From Pseudarthrobacter oxydans (GTDB lineage: Bacteria > Actinomycetota > Actinomycetes > Actinomycetales > Micrococcaceae), in assembly GCF_034258515.1 (NCBI RefSeq), contig NZ_CP139438.1, forward strand, positions 930,001 through 994,000: a stretch of DNA of 64,000 bases. The letters run 5' to 3'. Below are positions 43,623-52,523 of this stretch, in pieces. The notes beneath the pieces are model-generated. The model saw nothing but the letters and a program-made list of their open reading frames with translations. It was not told the origin of the DNA and did not search any database. The position numbers were made by a program, and so were the translations under genes. Positions within the stretch are counted from its first letter, which is position 1. The number at the start of each line of letters is the position of its first letter.

Positions 43623-44483
43623 CTATGGGTGGCGTACCCCGTTGCCGGCGAGGATGTCCCGGTAGCCCTCCCGGAAAGAGGGGAACGCGAATTCGAACCC
43701 CGTGCTGCGCAGCAGGTCGTTGCGGCAGCGCTTGTTGCCGCCTCGTGCGGGCCCGGCATCACCCACTGGCGGCTCCGCAAGCCCCAGCTCCGCGGCGAGG
43801 AAGCGCAGCACCGTCCCCAGATCGGCGGGGTCGTTGTCCACGCCGACGTAGACTGGGGCCGGTTCTGGAGGCACGGTGGCCAGGTGGACGATGGCGGCAG
43901 CAGCGTCGTCGCGATGGATGCGGTTGGTGTACCTGCTATCTTCCGGAACCACGGCGGTGCCGCCCCGGACTTGGTCGATCAGGCGGGTGCGGCCAGGTCC
44001 GTAAATGCCGCCCAGCCGGAGGGACGTCGCCGTGGTAGCCGTTTCGCTGAATGCTGCCTGCAGCAGCTGCTCCGCTTCCAGCAGGACGCGGCCGGAAAAC
44101 CCGCCGGGGCGGGGAGACGTATTTTCATCCACCCAGCCGCCCCCGGCATCGCCGTAAACCGCCGTGGAGGAAACGAAGAGCACCCGCTGCGGCCTCACGC
44201 CGTCGCGTTCCAGGGCATCAAGCACATGGGTGAGACCGTCCACATAGGCGGCCCGGTAGGCCTCTTCTGTTGGCGAGTCGGCAGCTACCGCTATGACGAC
44301 GGCGGTGGTGTCCGCCGGGACGCGCGGCAGGCCGGGTGCGCTCAGGTCCGCCGCAACACCTTCGATGGCGGCCGGCAGTTTGGCGGGGGAACGGCGCCAG
44401 CCCACAACGCGGTGGCCAAGGGCGTGGAACCGCAGCCCGGCTTCGGTCCCCAGGTCACCGCAGCCGGCTAAAAGGATGGTCAT
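43623..44483 (-). CDS. NAD(P)-binding epimerase/reductase of the extended SDR type
   Basis: 286-aa Rossmann-fold protein resembling YeeZ-type epimerases. Cofactor motif LLAGCGDLGTEAG (residues 4-16; GxGxxG form), VLFVSSTAVYGDAGG in the position of the SDR Ser-Tyr strand, RLGGIYGPGRTRLID later. The catalytic YxxxK is not obvious, as in other YeeZ-like proteins. It is separated by 3 nt from the upstream minus-strand gene, so they may be co-transcribed. Substrate unknown. Confidence 0.82.
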   Translation of the reverse strand: MTILLAGCGDLGTEAGLRFHALGHRVVGWRRSPAKLPAAIEGVAADLSAPGLPRVPADTTAVVIAVAADSPTEEAYRAAYVDGLTHVLDALERDGVRPQRVLFVSSTAVYGDAGGGWVDENTSPRPGGFSGRVLLEAEQLLQAAFSETATTATSLRLGGIYGPGRTRLIDQVRGGTAVVPEDSRYTNRIHRDDAAAAIVHLATVPPEPAPVYVGVDNDPADLGTVLRFLAAELGLAEPPVGDAGPARGGNKRCRNDLLRSTGFEFAFPSFREGYRDILAGNGVRHP

Positions 44484-44486
44484 TCT

Positions 44487-45407
44487 TTACGGCGCCTCAA
44501 CCGGGAAGAACACGCGCGGGTCCTGGAGAAGGGCCGGGTAGGCAAAGGCGGTGCGGTCAATGATTTCAGTAACGGTGAAATTCCTGCCGAACCGGCCGTC
44601 CTCCAGCGTGATGGGCCGGCCCACCACCTGTCCGACCGCGAACTTCGCGCCGTGCTCGAACGGAACGGCCACCGGGGTTTTGCCCGGCAACGTCGAGAAC
44701 GCTTCCTCCTGTGCGAGGCGCTTGCGGGTTGGCTTCTTGACCAGCTGCCTGGGCGGCGCCTTCCGGGGCTGCCGGGAAGGACGGCGGGATCCGTCGTCCA
44801 GGAAGACAGGGGAGTAGTCATCGTCGCCAAGAACCGCCGCCGCTGCGGCCGCGGAGCTCCGGCTCACCGGCGGAAGCGCCACCGTGTTCAGCGTCTGGGG
44901 GTCGACGTCGTGGTGCGGTGAACGGAGGATCCACAGAATGTCGCCCTCGGGCTCCTGCGGCAGGAACTCATGCTTGGGCTCCGGCCAGATGTAGTCCATC
45001 TCGGGGATGGCATCGGCGAACACTGAGCTGTAGAACTTCGGTTCCTTGCGCACCAGCTTGGAGCGGTGGCTGAGGTGGAAGTCAGCATCCCCAAGCCACG
45101 GCGGCATCGGAATCTTCGCCGCATAGTCCGGGTGGGCGGCCTGCGGTGCGAACTCGGTGATGTTCGCCCGGGTGTTGTCGGGGTGGCCGCGCTTGGTCCA
45201 CTCATCCACCATTGCCAGGCCGTACATGGTGAGGGCCGGCACGTAGCCCATCCACATCCGGATGGCCGGGTGGGTCTGCCAGCCGTATCCCGGAAGCACC
45301 AGGGATCGAAGCGTCTGCAGCGCCTCGACGCGCTGCTTGCCCAGCCTGGCGGTGTCCAGGGCGGCGGCGCTCTGCCGGAAATCGGGGTACGGAAGGAAGG
45401 TTTGCAT
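44487..45407 (-). CDS. MSMEG_6728-family protein (pyrimidine dimer glycosylase-like domain)
   Basis: 306-aa protein. The N-terminal part MQTFLPYPDFRQSAAALDTARLGKQRVEA in outline and the following LQTLRSLVLPGYGWQTHPAIRMWMGY match an actinobacterial family related to T4 endonuclease V-type pyrimidine dimer DNA glycosylases. The middle (about residues 185-260) is a basic, low-complexity linker (RRPSRQPRKAPPRQLVKKP) likely to touch nucleic acid. Start ATG 45407 begins the conserved domain; 30 upstream in-frame codons are not convincing. Glycosylase activity is unproven. Confidence 0.78.
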   Translation of the reverse strand: MQTFLPYPDFRQSAAALDTARLGKQRVEALQTLRSLVLPGYGWQTHPAIRMWMGYVPALTMYGLAMVDEWTKRGHPDNTRANITEFAPQAAHPDYAAKIPMPPWLGDADFHLSHRSKLVRKEPKFYSSVFADAIPEMDYIWPEPKHEFLPQEPEGDILWILRSPHHDVDPQTLNTVALPPVSRSSAAAAAAVLGDDDYSPVFLDDGSRRPSRQPRKAPPRQLVKKPTRKRLAQEEAFSTLPGKTPVAVPFEHGAKFAVGQVVGRPITLEDGRFGRNFTVTEIIDRTAFAYPALLQDPRVFFPVEAP

Positions 45408-45563
45408 CTCTTCAGTCTGACGGCACCTGGCGGATGTGCCAATTGCAGTGCCACGGGCCACATGGGGAGGTCCTGGATGTTCACATCGTGGACGCATGCA
45501 TACGACGGGGGCCTCCAGGCACTAAGATCACCGCAACCACCCCAGCGTTTTGGAAGCTCACTC

Positions 45564-46154
45564 ATGACATCAACAGTTGAAAAAACCACCGGAACCACTC
45601 CAGCCTTCGTGCCCCGCTACGGTCAGATGCTAAGTCCGGAAGCAAAGGGCATCCTGGTCCTCGACGAGTTCACCATCGATCCTGCCGCAGCGCGCAAAGA
45701 GCAGCACCGCTTCCGCGACGGCATGGCTGCGGTCGCCCGGACCATGCGCCGGATTGCCGCCCTCCGCGTGGTGATCGCGATTGTAGCCATCGGGAACCTG
45801 CCGCTGTTCCTGCTCTCCAGCGGCTGGTGGATCTACGCCGTGTCGCTCACCCTCGTGGTGGCCGTACACGCGGCTGTTTCGTGGCTGAACCGCCACGAGC
45901 CGCGGCTCAAGCAGCGCTCCGCCCTGGAGCTGCACATGCACCGCGAACGCAGCGCCAACTACCGCAAGGTGCGCGACGCCGTGAAATACATGATCGACAC
46001 CCCTGCGCGCATGAACGAGCACCTCTACCTGGAACTGCTCGCCGCAAAGCGCGTCGCCCTCAACCTGGCCCACGGCACCGTCGCCCTGCTGGACACCAGC
46101 GACGACTCCGCCTGGAAGGTACGGATCGTACGGGAGCTGCCGGCCGCCAGCTGA
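45564..46154 (+). CDS. Hypothetical membrane protein
   Basis: 196-aa protein not matched to a named family. Two adjacent hydrophobic segments (VVIAIVAIGNLPLFLLSSG and WWIYAVSLTLVVAVHAAVSWL, about residues 68-107) form a hairpin in the membrane, between a basic N-terminal cytosolic region and a charged helical C-terminus (HRERSANYRKVRDAVKYMIDTP). ATG 45564 follows GGAAG; the frame is open 166 codons upstream across another gene and is not used. A strong terminator follows. Confidence 0.7.
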   Translation: MTSTVEKTTGTTPAFVPRYGQMLSPEAKGILVLDEFTIDPAAARKEQHRFRDGMAAVARTMRRIAALRVVIAIVAIGNLPLFLLSSGWWIYAVSLTLVVAVHAAVSWLNRHEPRLKQRSALELHMHRERSANYRKVRDAVKYMIDTPARMNEHLYLELLAAKRVALNLAHGTVALLDTSDDSAWKVRIVRELPAAS

Positions 46155-46184
46155 CCTGCCAGGCGGTGCCTGTAAGAATTAAAG

Positions 46185-46230
46185 AACGACGCCGGCACGT
46201 CCCTTATGGGGGCGTGCCGGCGTCGTTTTT
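46185..46230 (+). terminator. Rho-independent terminator
   Basis: Perfect 15-bp stem AACGACGCCGGCACG / CGTGCCGGCGTCGTT (46185-46199 with 46213-46227) ending in a TTTTT run. It serves the membrane-protein gene and, read the other way, follows the LysM gene. Confidence 0.9.
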
Positions 46231-46336
46231 TGGTCAACGGAATTTGTCTATCGCCGACCTGTCTGGGGTGCCCCTGGGGGCTGGCGCCTCGCCGTGACTG
46301 GGCCCGCGGCGACAAGCCGCAGAGCCCATGCAGCCA

Positions 46337-47020
<684 letters not shown>

Positions 47021-47143
47021 TCATCGCGCCACTGCCCGCCCCTGACGAATAGAGGTCACTTTCGGTGTCTGCCTGCTGGGCAGTTGTGGTGGAGGCAGCA
47101 CCGGGCATTCCTTGGCCCGCCAGCAGCGGGCATGCTTTTCACG

Positions 47144-49720
47144 CTAGGACATCACCGGGGCGTTATCAAATCGAGATTTTCCTGGGTGTTGGCTGGTGGT
47201 TGCCTGACCGAGCGCGGCGGCCAGGTAGGAAGCGGTGCGGCTGCGGGTGGAACGTGCGACGGCGGCAGGCGTCCCGGCCGCCATGATCTGCCCGCCCTTG
47301 TCCCCTCCTGACGGTCCAAGGTCGATCACCCAATCTGCCCCCGCCACCACTGCCATGTCGTGCTCGACCACCACCACCGAGTTTCCGGCATCCACCAGGC
47401 CGTGGAGCTGGGTCATCAGCAGCTGCACGTCGGCAGGATGCAGTCCGGTGGTCGGTTCATCGAGGAGGTAGAGGCTGTGGCCGCGCTGTGCCCGTTGAAG
47501 TTCGGTAGCGAGCTTGATGCGCTGCGCCTCGCCGCCGGAGAGCTCGGTGGCCGGCTGCCCCAGCCGCAAATAGCCGAGGCCCACGTCCCTCAGGCTTTTG
47601 AGGCTCCTCGCGGCAGCAGGGATGCCGGCCAGGAAATCGGAGGCGGCGTCCACCGTCATGGCCAGAACCTCGGCGACGTTCAGGCCCCGGTACAGCACCT
47701 CAAGCGTTTCGGGGTTGTAGCGGGACCCCGCGCACTCCGGGCACGGGCCGTAACTGCCGGGCAGGAAGAGCAGTTCGACGGCGACGAACCCCTCGCCCTG
47801 GCAGGTTTCGCAGCGCCCGCCAGCCACGTTGAAGGAGAACCTCCCGGCGCCGAAGCCGCGGGCCTTGGCCTGCTCCGTGGCGGCGAATTCCTTGCGGACG
47901 GCGTCGAAAAGCCCGGTGTAGGTGGCCAGGTTGGAACGCGGGGTCCGGCCGATGGGCTTCTGGTCCACAGTCACCAGGCGGTCAATGCGGTGGCCGCCCA
48001 GGACGCTTCCCAGCTCCAGGGGCTCCGCGGCCCCGCCCTGCTCCACCGGGGTCCTGAGCCCGGAGCCGACAGCCTCGCCCAGGACTTTGCCCACAAGAGT
48101 GGACTTGCCGGAGCCGGACACCCCGGTGACTGCCGTCAGCACGCCCAGCGGGAACTCGGCATCCAGCCCGCGCAGGTTGTGCCGGGTGATGTTCTTCAGC
48201 TCCAGCCATTCCTCCGGCTCCCTGGCCCCGCCCGAACTGGAACCGCCGTGCGGGACGGAGCCGCCGTCGTCGAACAGGAAAGGCCTGGTCACTGACGCCT
48301 CGATTGCGGCGAGCCCGTCAACCGGTCCGCTGTACAGCACCTCGCCGCCGCCTTCGCCGGCCCGCGGGCCCACGTCCACCAGCCAGTCGGCCCTGCGGAC
48401 CACGTCCATGTTGTGTTCCACCACGAATACCGAGTTGCCGGACGATTTCAGCTGCTCCAGCACTACCAGCAGCGGCTCCGCGTCGGCCGGATGAAGCCCG
48501 GCGGAGGGCTCATCCAGCACGTAGATCACACCGAACAGGCCCGACCGCAGCTGTGTGGCGATCCTGAGCCGCTGCATCTCGCCCGGCGACAGGGTGGGGG
48601 TGGCCCGGCCGAGCGCCAAGTAGCCGAGCCCGAGGTCCAGCAGGACCGTGATCCGCTGCAGCAGGTCCCGGGTGATGGCCACCGCCACCTCGTTCGACTC
48701 TCCGGAAAGCTGCCTGCGGGAGGCCGTGCCGGCGTCGTCCAGTCCAGCGGTGGGACGGACAACCTCGGCCAGCTCCACCATGGGGAGCCCGTTCAGTTCC
48801 GCGATGGTCCTGCCCGCAAACGTGACGGCCAGGGCCTCGGGCACCAGCCCCGTCCCGGAACAGCGGGGGCACGGCCCGGACTCCATGTAGGCCAGCACGC
48901 GGTCGCGCATGGAGGCGCTCTGCGAGTCGGCCAGCGTATGGAGGACGTAGCTCCTGGCGCTCCAGAACCGCCCCTTGTACGGTTTGGCCACCCGGTCGCG
49001 CTGCGGAGTCACCTCCACCACCGGCTGCTCCTCCGTGAAAAGGATCCAGTCGCGGTGTTTCCTGGGCAGCCTGCGCCAGGGGATGTCGACGTCGTAGCCC
49101 AGGTGGGTGAGGATGTCCCGGAGGTTTTTCCCCTGCCAGGCGCCGGGCCAGGCGGCGATGGCGCCGTCGCGGATGCTGAGTGACGGGTCCGGGACCAGCG
49201 AGGACTCGGTGACGGTGTGCGCGACGCCCAGTCCATGGCATTCCCGGCAGGCGCCGGCGGCCGTGTTGGGGGAGAAGGCATCCGAGTCCAGCTGGGTGGA
49301 GCCTGCCGGGTACGTGCCCGCCCGGGAGAACAGCATGCGCAGGGAGTTGGAAAGCGTGGTGACGGTTCCCACCGTGGACCGGCTGCTGGGCGCGCCGCGG
49401 CGCTGTTGCAGGGCGACGGCGGGCGGAAGCCCGCTGATCAGCTCCACCTTGGGGTTGTGCCCCTGCTGGATCAGGCGGCGCGCGTACGGGGCGACGGACT
49501 CGAAGTAGCGCCGCTGGGCCTCGGCATAGATGGTACCGAACGCCAGGGAGGACTTGCCGGACCCGGAGACGCCCGTGAACGCCACGATCGCATCGCGCGG
49601 GACGTCCACGTCAACGTTCCGGAGATTGTTTTCCCGGGCTCCCCGGACCCGGACAAAGCCGTCGGTGGCGGGGGCCGGAACCGGGTACTGCAGGTCATCA
49701 GCGTGCTTAGCGTTCTGCAT
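47144..49720 (-). CDS. UvrA-like ABC ATPase (UvrA2/drug-resistance type)
   Basis: 858-aa tandem-NBD protein of the UvrA superfamily. NBD1 Walker A GVSGSGKSSLAFGTIYAEAQRRY (about residue 52), signature LSPGEMQRLRIATQLRSG and DEPSAGLHP; NBD2 Walker A GVSGSGKSTLVGKVLGEA (about 535), zinc finger CPECAGSRYNPETLEV and signature LSGGEAQRIKLATEL. It is about 100 residues shorter than canonical UvrA, and the region after Walker A1 is compressed. UvrA2-type paralogues are linked to resistance to DNA-damaging drugs rather than core excision repair. Start ATG 49720; longer frames run into the divergent deaminase gene. Confidence 0.88.
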   Translation of the reverse strand: MQNAKHADDLQYPVPAPATDGFVRVRGARENNLRNVDVDVPRDAIVAFTGVSGSGKSSLAFGTIYAEAQRRYFESVAPYARRLIQQGHNPKVELISGLPPAVALQQRRGAPSSRSTVGTVTTLSNSLRMLFSRAGTYPAGSTQLDSDAFSPNTAAGACRECHGLGVAHTVTESSLVPDPSLSIRDGAIAAWPGAWQGKNLRDILTHLGYDVDIPWRRLPRKHRDWILFTEEQPVVEVTPQRDRVAKPYKGRFWSARSYVLHTLADSQSASMRDRVLAYMESGPCPRCSGTGLVPEALAVTFAGRTIAELNGLPMVELAEVVRPTAGLDDAGTASRRQLSGESNEVAVAITRDLLQRITVLLDLGLGYLALGRATPTLSPGEMQRLRIATQLRSGLFGVIYVLDEPSAGLHPADAEPLLVVLEQLKSSGNSVFVVEHNMDVVRRADWLVDVGPRAGEGGGEVLYSGPVDGLAAIEASVTRPFLFDDGGSVPHGGSSSGGAREPEEWLELKNITRHNLRGLDAEFPLGVLTAVTGVSGSGKSTLVGKVLGEAVGSGLRTPVEQGGAAEPLELGSVLGGHRIDRLVTVDQKPIGRTPRSNLATYTGLFDAVRKEFAATEQAKARGFGAGRFSFNVAGGRCETCQGEGFVAVELLFLPGSYGPCPECAGSRYNPETLEVLYRGLNVAEVLAMTVDAASDFLAGIPAAARSLKSLRDVGLGYLRLGQPATELSGGEAQRIKLATELQRAQRGHSLYLLDEPTTGLHPADVQLLMTQLHGLVDAGNSVVVVEHDMAVVAGADWVIDLGPSGGDKGGQIMAAGTPAAVARSTRSRTASYLAAALGQATTSQHPGKSRFDNAPVMS

Positions 49721-49768
49721 TGGTTCGACTCTAGTGGTGATTCCGGCGCTGGGCATTATCCTGACCCG

Positions 49769-50833
49769 ATGGATAACTTTGCCGGCGGCACTGCCGTGCC
49801 CGAAACAGAACTGGACGCAGCAGAGCTTGAAGTCCCCGCCAGGATCCTTCCGGTGGCCGAGCTGCACCTTCACATCGAGGGAACCCTCCAGCCCGAGCTG
49901 ATCTTCGCGCTCGCAGAGAGAAACGGCATCGCCCTGCCGTACGCAAGCCTGGACGAACTCCGGGAAAGGTACGAGTTCACGGACCTGCAGTCCTTTCTGG
50001 ACCTGTACTACGCGAACATGGCGGTGCTGCAGACCGAACAGGACTTCGCCGACATGACCCGGGCCTACCTGGAGCGGGCTGCTGCTGCCGGAGTCCGGCA
50101 CGCCGAAATCATGATGGACCCGCAGGCCCACCTCTCGCGCGGGATTTCCCTGCAGACCTGCGTCAACGGTGTGGCTTCCGTACTGGCAACGTCGCAGGAG
50201 GACTTCGGGATTTCCACCCTGCTGATCGCTGCGTTCCTGCGCGATCTGTCCGAGGACTCGGCACTGGAAGTGCTGGACAGCCTGCTGGCCATGAACGCAC
50301 CCATTGCCGCCGTCGGCCTGGATTCCGCCGAGGTGGGCAATCCGCCGTCGAAATTCGAGCGGCTCTATGACAAGGCACGCGAGGCAGGCCTGCGGCTGAC
50401 GGCGCACGCCGGCGAGGAGGGACCGCCGTCGTACATCATCGAAGCCCTGGACATCCTGGGCGTGGAACGCATTGACCACGGCATCCGCTGCATGGAGGAT
50501 CCGGACCTGGTGGAGCGCCTGGTAGATGCGCGGATTCCGCTCACCGTCTGCCCGCTGTCCAACGTCCGGCTCCGGGCCGTGGACACCCTTGCCGAGCATC
50601 CGCTGCCCGCAATGCTCGCGGCCGGGCTGAACGTGTCCGTCAACTCGGACGATCCCGCGTACTTTGGCGGCTACGTGGACGACAACTTCGCCCAGTTGGG
50701 GGCGGTGTTTGAGCTGTCCGACTTCGACAAGGCCCGGCTGGCAGCGAACTCGATCCATTCGTCCTTCGCCTCCGAGGAACGGAAGGCGGAACTGCTGGAG
50801 GAACTGAACAGCGGCGAAGTGGCGGGCGCCTAA
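49769..50833 (+). CDS. Adenine/adenosine deaminase
   Basis: 354-aa zinc-dependent amidohydrolase. N-terminal metal motif ELHLHIEGTLQPEL (about residue 31), HAGEEG (about 212) with catalytic Glu, ERIDHGIRC, and NSDDPAYFGGY (about 294) with the metal-binding Asp pair. The sequence HIEGTL rather than HLDG, and DDPAYFGG, are typical of the adenine deaminase (Aah1-like) branch, so adenine may be the real substrate, feeding purine salvage. ATG 49769 is 48 nt from the divergent UvrA-like start; CATTAT lies 9 nt before it, so the mRNA could be nearly leaderless. Confidence 0.9.
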   Translation: MDNFAGGTAVPETELDAAELEVPARILPVAELHLHIEGTLQPELIFALAERNGIALPYASLDELRERYEFTDLQSFLDLYYANMAVLQTEQDFADMTRAYLERAAAAGVRHAEIMMDPQAHLSRGISLQTCVNGVASVLATSQEDFGISTLLIAAFLRDLSEDSALEVLDSLLAMNAPIAAVGLDSAEVGNPPSKFERLYDKAREAGLRLTAHAGEEGPPSYIIEALDILGVERIDHGIRCMEDPDLVERLVDARIPLTVCPLSNVRLRAVDTLAEHPLPAMLAAGLNVSVNSDDPAYFGGYVDDNFAQLGAVFELSDFDKARLAANSIHSSFASEERKAELLEELNSGEVAGA

Positions 50834-51087
50834 CGTGTCCCAGGCAACAGCCGCTGGTGAATCCGGCTAATATAGGTGCCGCAGGCGTGTCTGGGAAGTG
50901 CAATGTCGCACCCATGTCAGCGCTCAAGGGTTGTGCAGTCAGCCCGTTTCCCGAGACCTCAGCCTCATTTGTTGGGATGTCCGCTTAATAGTCGGTCACG
51001 ACACGCATTGTTAACCATTTCAAGTCGCGCGATTTAACCGGCAATTGGCAAGATGCCTATGACCGATCGCTTTTATAAAGGGGAACC

Positions 51088-52017
51088 ATGGCCAAGTCCA
51101 CCGCAGAAAACACCTTCCTTCGCCTCAAGACCGTGCTGGATGTCCTGACCGAAGGCGTGTGGTCAGGCGATGCACTGAACGCGGGGCAAGTCCTCGCGGA
51201 GGCTACGGCACGCGTGCCGTTCAACGAGCACGAGGCCGAACTGCTCAGCGGCGGGATTCCCCGCGGCCACAAGACGCTCACCTCGGCCACCGCAAAGCTG
51301 GTCAAGGCCGGCTGGCTGGTCAAGGGCCGCTCCGGCTGGACCATCACTGACGAAGGCATGCGCGCAACGGTTGCCTTCCCGGACGCCGTGTCCTTTGCCA
51401 CCGCGCTCGACGCCGGCACTCCAGTGCCGGCCGATGTCCAGGTTCCCACTGCTCCCGAGGGCTTCGTGCGCAGGACCACCGCGGTCCCCGAAACGGCAGC
51501 CCCGGCAGCCGTGGCCGCCGACGCCAAGAAGGCTCCCGCCAAGAAGACCCCGGCAAAGAAGGCCGCCGCCGCCGTGGGCAAGGCAGCCAAGGTGCTCGAG
51601 GACGCCGTCGAGCCCGTGGTCAAAGCCGTCCGCACCCGCAAGGCGCCGGCCAAGGCAACTGAAACCGCTGCACCCGTGGCAGCGGAGCCGTTCGAGGACG
51701 CGGATGTTGAGACGCACCCGCAGCCCGAGGCGGTGGCCGTAGCCGGCGACTTCAACACGATCCTGGGTGCTCCGGAGAACTGGGCACCGCAGTACGACGA
51801 AGCCCAGATGGAGTTCGACTTCCTGGACCAGCTCTGGAAGAAGAGCACCGAACTGCCCGCCGGCTTCTACACCTTCAAGATCGCCCTCAACCGGTCCTGG
51901 GATGAGAACTACGGCGCGTTCGGCGTGTTCGACGGCCCCAACCACGAGCTGCACCACGCCGGCGGTCCGGTCACCATCCGCTACAACCACAGCACGCGCG
52001 ACATCACCATCAACTAA
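51088..52017 (+). CDS. Winged-helix / Lys-Ala linker / X25 (pullulanase-type) domain fusion protein
   Basis: 309-aa protein with three regions. Residues 1-95 look like a small winged-helix (FLRLKTVLDVLTEGVWSG; TSATAKLVKAGWLVKGRSGWTITDEGMRATV). Residues about 140-190 are Lys/Ala/Pro-rich with histone H1-like repeats (KKAPAKKTPAKKAAAAVGKA). Residues about 222-309 match the X25-type module of bacterial pullulanases (VAGDFNTILGAPENWAPQYDEAQM; LPAGFYTFKIALNRSWDENYG). There is no signal peptide, so the X25 module is cytosolic. AAGGGG precedes the ATG. The combination suggests DNA binding plus glucan or other ligand sensing; this is inference. Confidence 0.75.
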   Translation: MAKSTAENTFLRLKTVLDVLTEGVWSGDALNAGQVLAEATARVPFNEHEAELLSGGIPRGHKTLTSATAKLVKAGWLVKGRSGWTITDEGMRATVAFPDAVSFATALDAGTPVPADVQVPTAPEGFVRRTTAVPETAAPAAVAADAKKAPAKKTPAKKAAAAVGKAAKVLEDAVEPVVKAVRTRKAPAKATETAAPVAAEPFEDADVETHPQPEAVAVAGDFNTILGAPENWAPQYDEAQMEFDFLDQLWKKSTELPAGFYTFKIALNRSWDENYGAFGVFDGPNHELHHAGGPVTIRYNHSTRDITIN

Positions 52018-52025
52018 CTCCCGTG

Positions 52026-52100
52026 CCCCCTCCCAACTAGGTAGCGCCATGTCGTTTTGGACGCTCAAAACGACACTTACTGCTACCTAGTTGGGAGGGG
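52026..52100. repeat. Dispersed palindrome, copy 2
   Basis: Outer perfect 19-bp arms (52027-52045 and 52082-52100, CCCCTCCCAACTAGGTAGC and its complement), inner arms GTCGTTTT / AAAACGAC, with an internal bulge where the left arm has lost bases. It starts 9 nt after the X25-protein stop. Same family as 13555-13606 and 56282-56341. Confidence 0.85.
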
Positions 52101-52125
52101 ACGGCACTGACGGAGGGGAGGCACC

Positions 52126-52485
52126 ATGGCACGGCACGCAGGTCCGTCATCCGGGGTGCCCGATCCTTCTGAGGGAGCCGCCTCATCCGACGCAGCCGCG
52201 TCATCCGAGGCGGGTTCGGTGCGGCTGACGGCCCGGGTTTTTGGGGTGGTCCAGGGGGTGGGCTTCCGCTACCGGACTATGGGCAAAGCGGAAGAGCTTG
52301 GCCTCACCGGCGAGGTGAAGAACCTTGCCGACGGCTCGGTCGGCCTGGTTGCCGAGGGACCCCAGTGGAAAATCAACGAGCTCCGGACCTGGCTGAATTC
52401 CGAACGCACCCCCGGGCGTGTGGAGCGCGTGGAGGACTCCATCTCCGCGGCCGAGGGAAACTTCCGCAGCTTCCGGGCGCGCTGA
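52126..52485 (+). CDS. acyP: Acylphosphatase
   Basis: 119-aa protein whose C-terminal 90 residues are a complete acylphosphatase: VFGVVQGVGFRYRTMGKAEELGL with the catalytic Arg (GVGFRYRT), GEVKNLADGSVGLVAEG with the catalytic Asn, and WLNSERTPGRVERVE. It hydrolyses acyl phosphates such as acetyl- or 1,3-bisphosphoglycerate. The first 28 residues are Ser/Ala-rich and probably disordered. No operon partner. Confidence 0.94.
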   Translation: MARHAGPSSGVPDPSEGAASSDAAASSEAGSVRLTARVFGVVQGVGFRYRTMGKAEELGLTGEVKNLADGSVGLVAEGPQWKINELRTWLNSERTPGRVERVEDSISAAEGNFRSFRAR

Positions 52486-52523
52486 GCCCTGCAGCTCCGT
52501 GCTCAATTCCGTGCTCAATCGGC

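Noticed and set aside
47144-50758. 1,204-codon open frame extending the UvrA-like gene upstream
   Set aside because: The N-terminal 346 codons are the antisense of the adenine deaminase gene; the UvrA homology starts at ATG 49720.
51045-51079. TTGGCA ... TATAAA promoter before the X25 fusion gene
   Set aside because: The spacing is 23 nt and the TATAAA touches the RBS, so it cannot be a normal promoter for this start.
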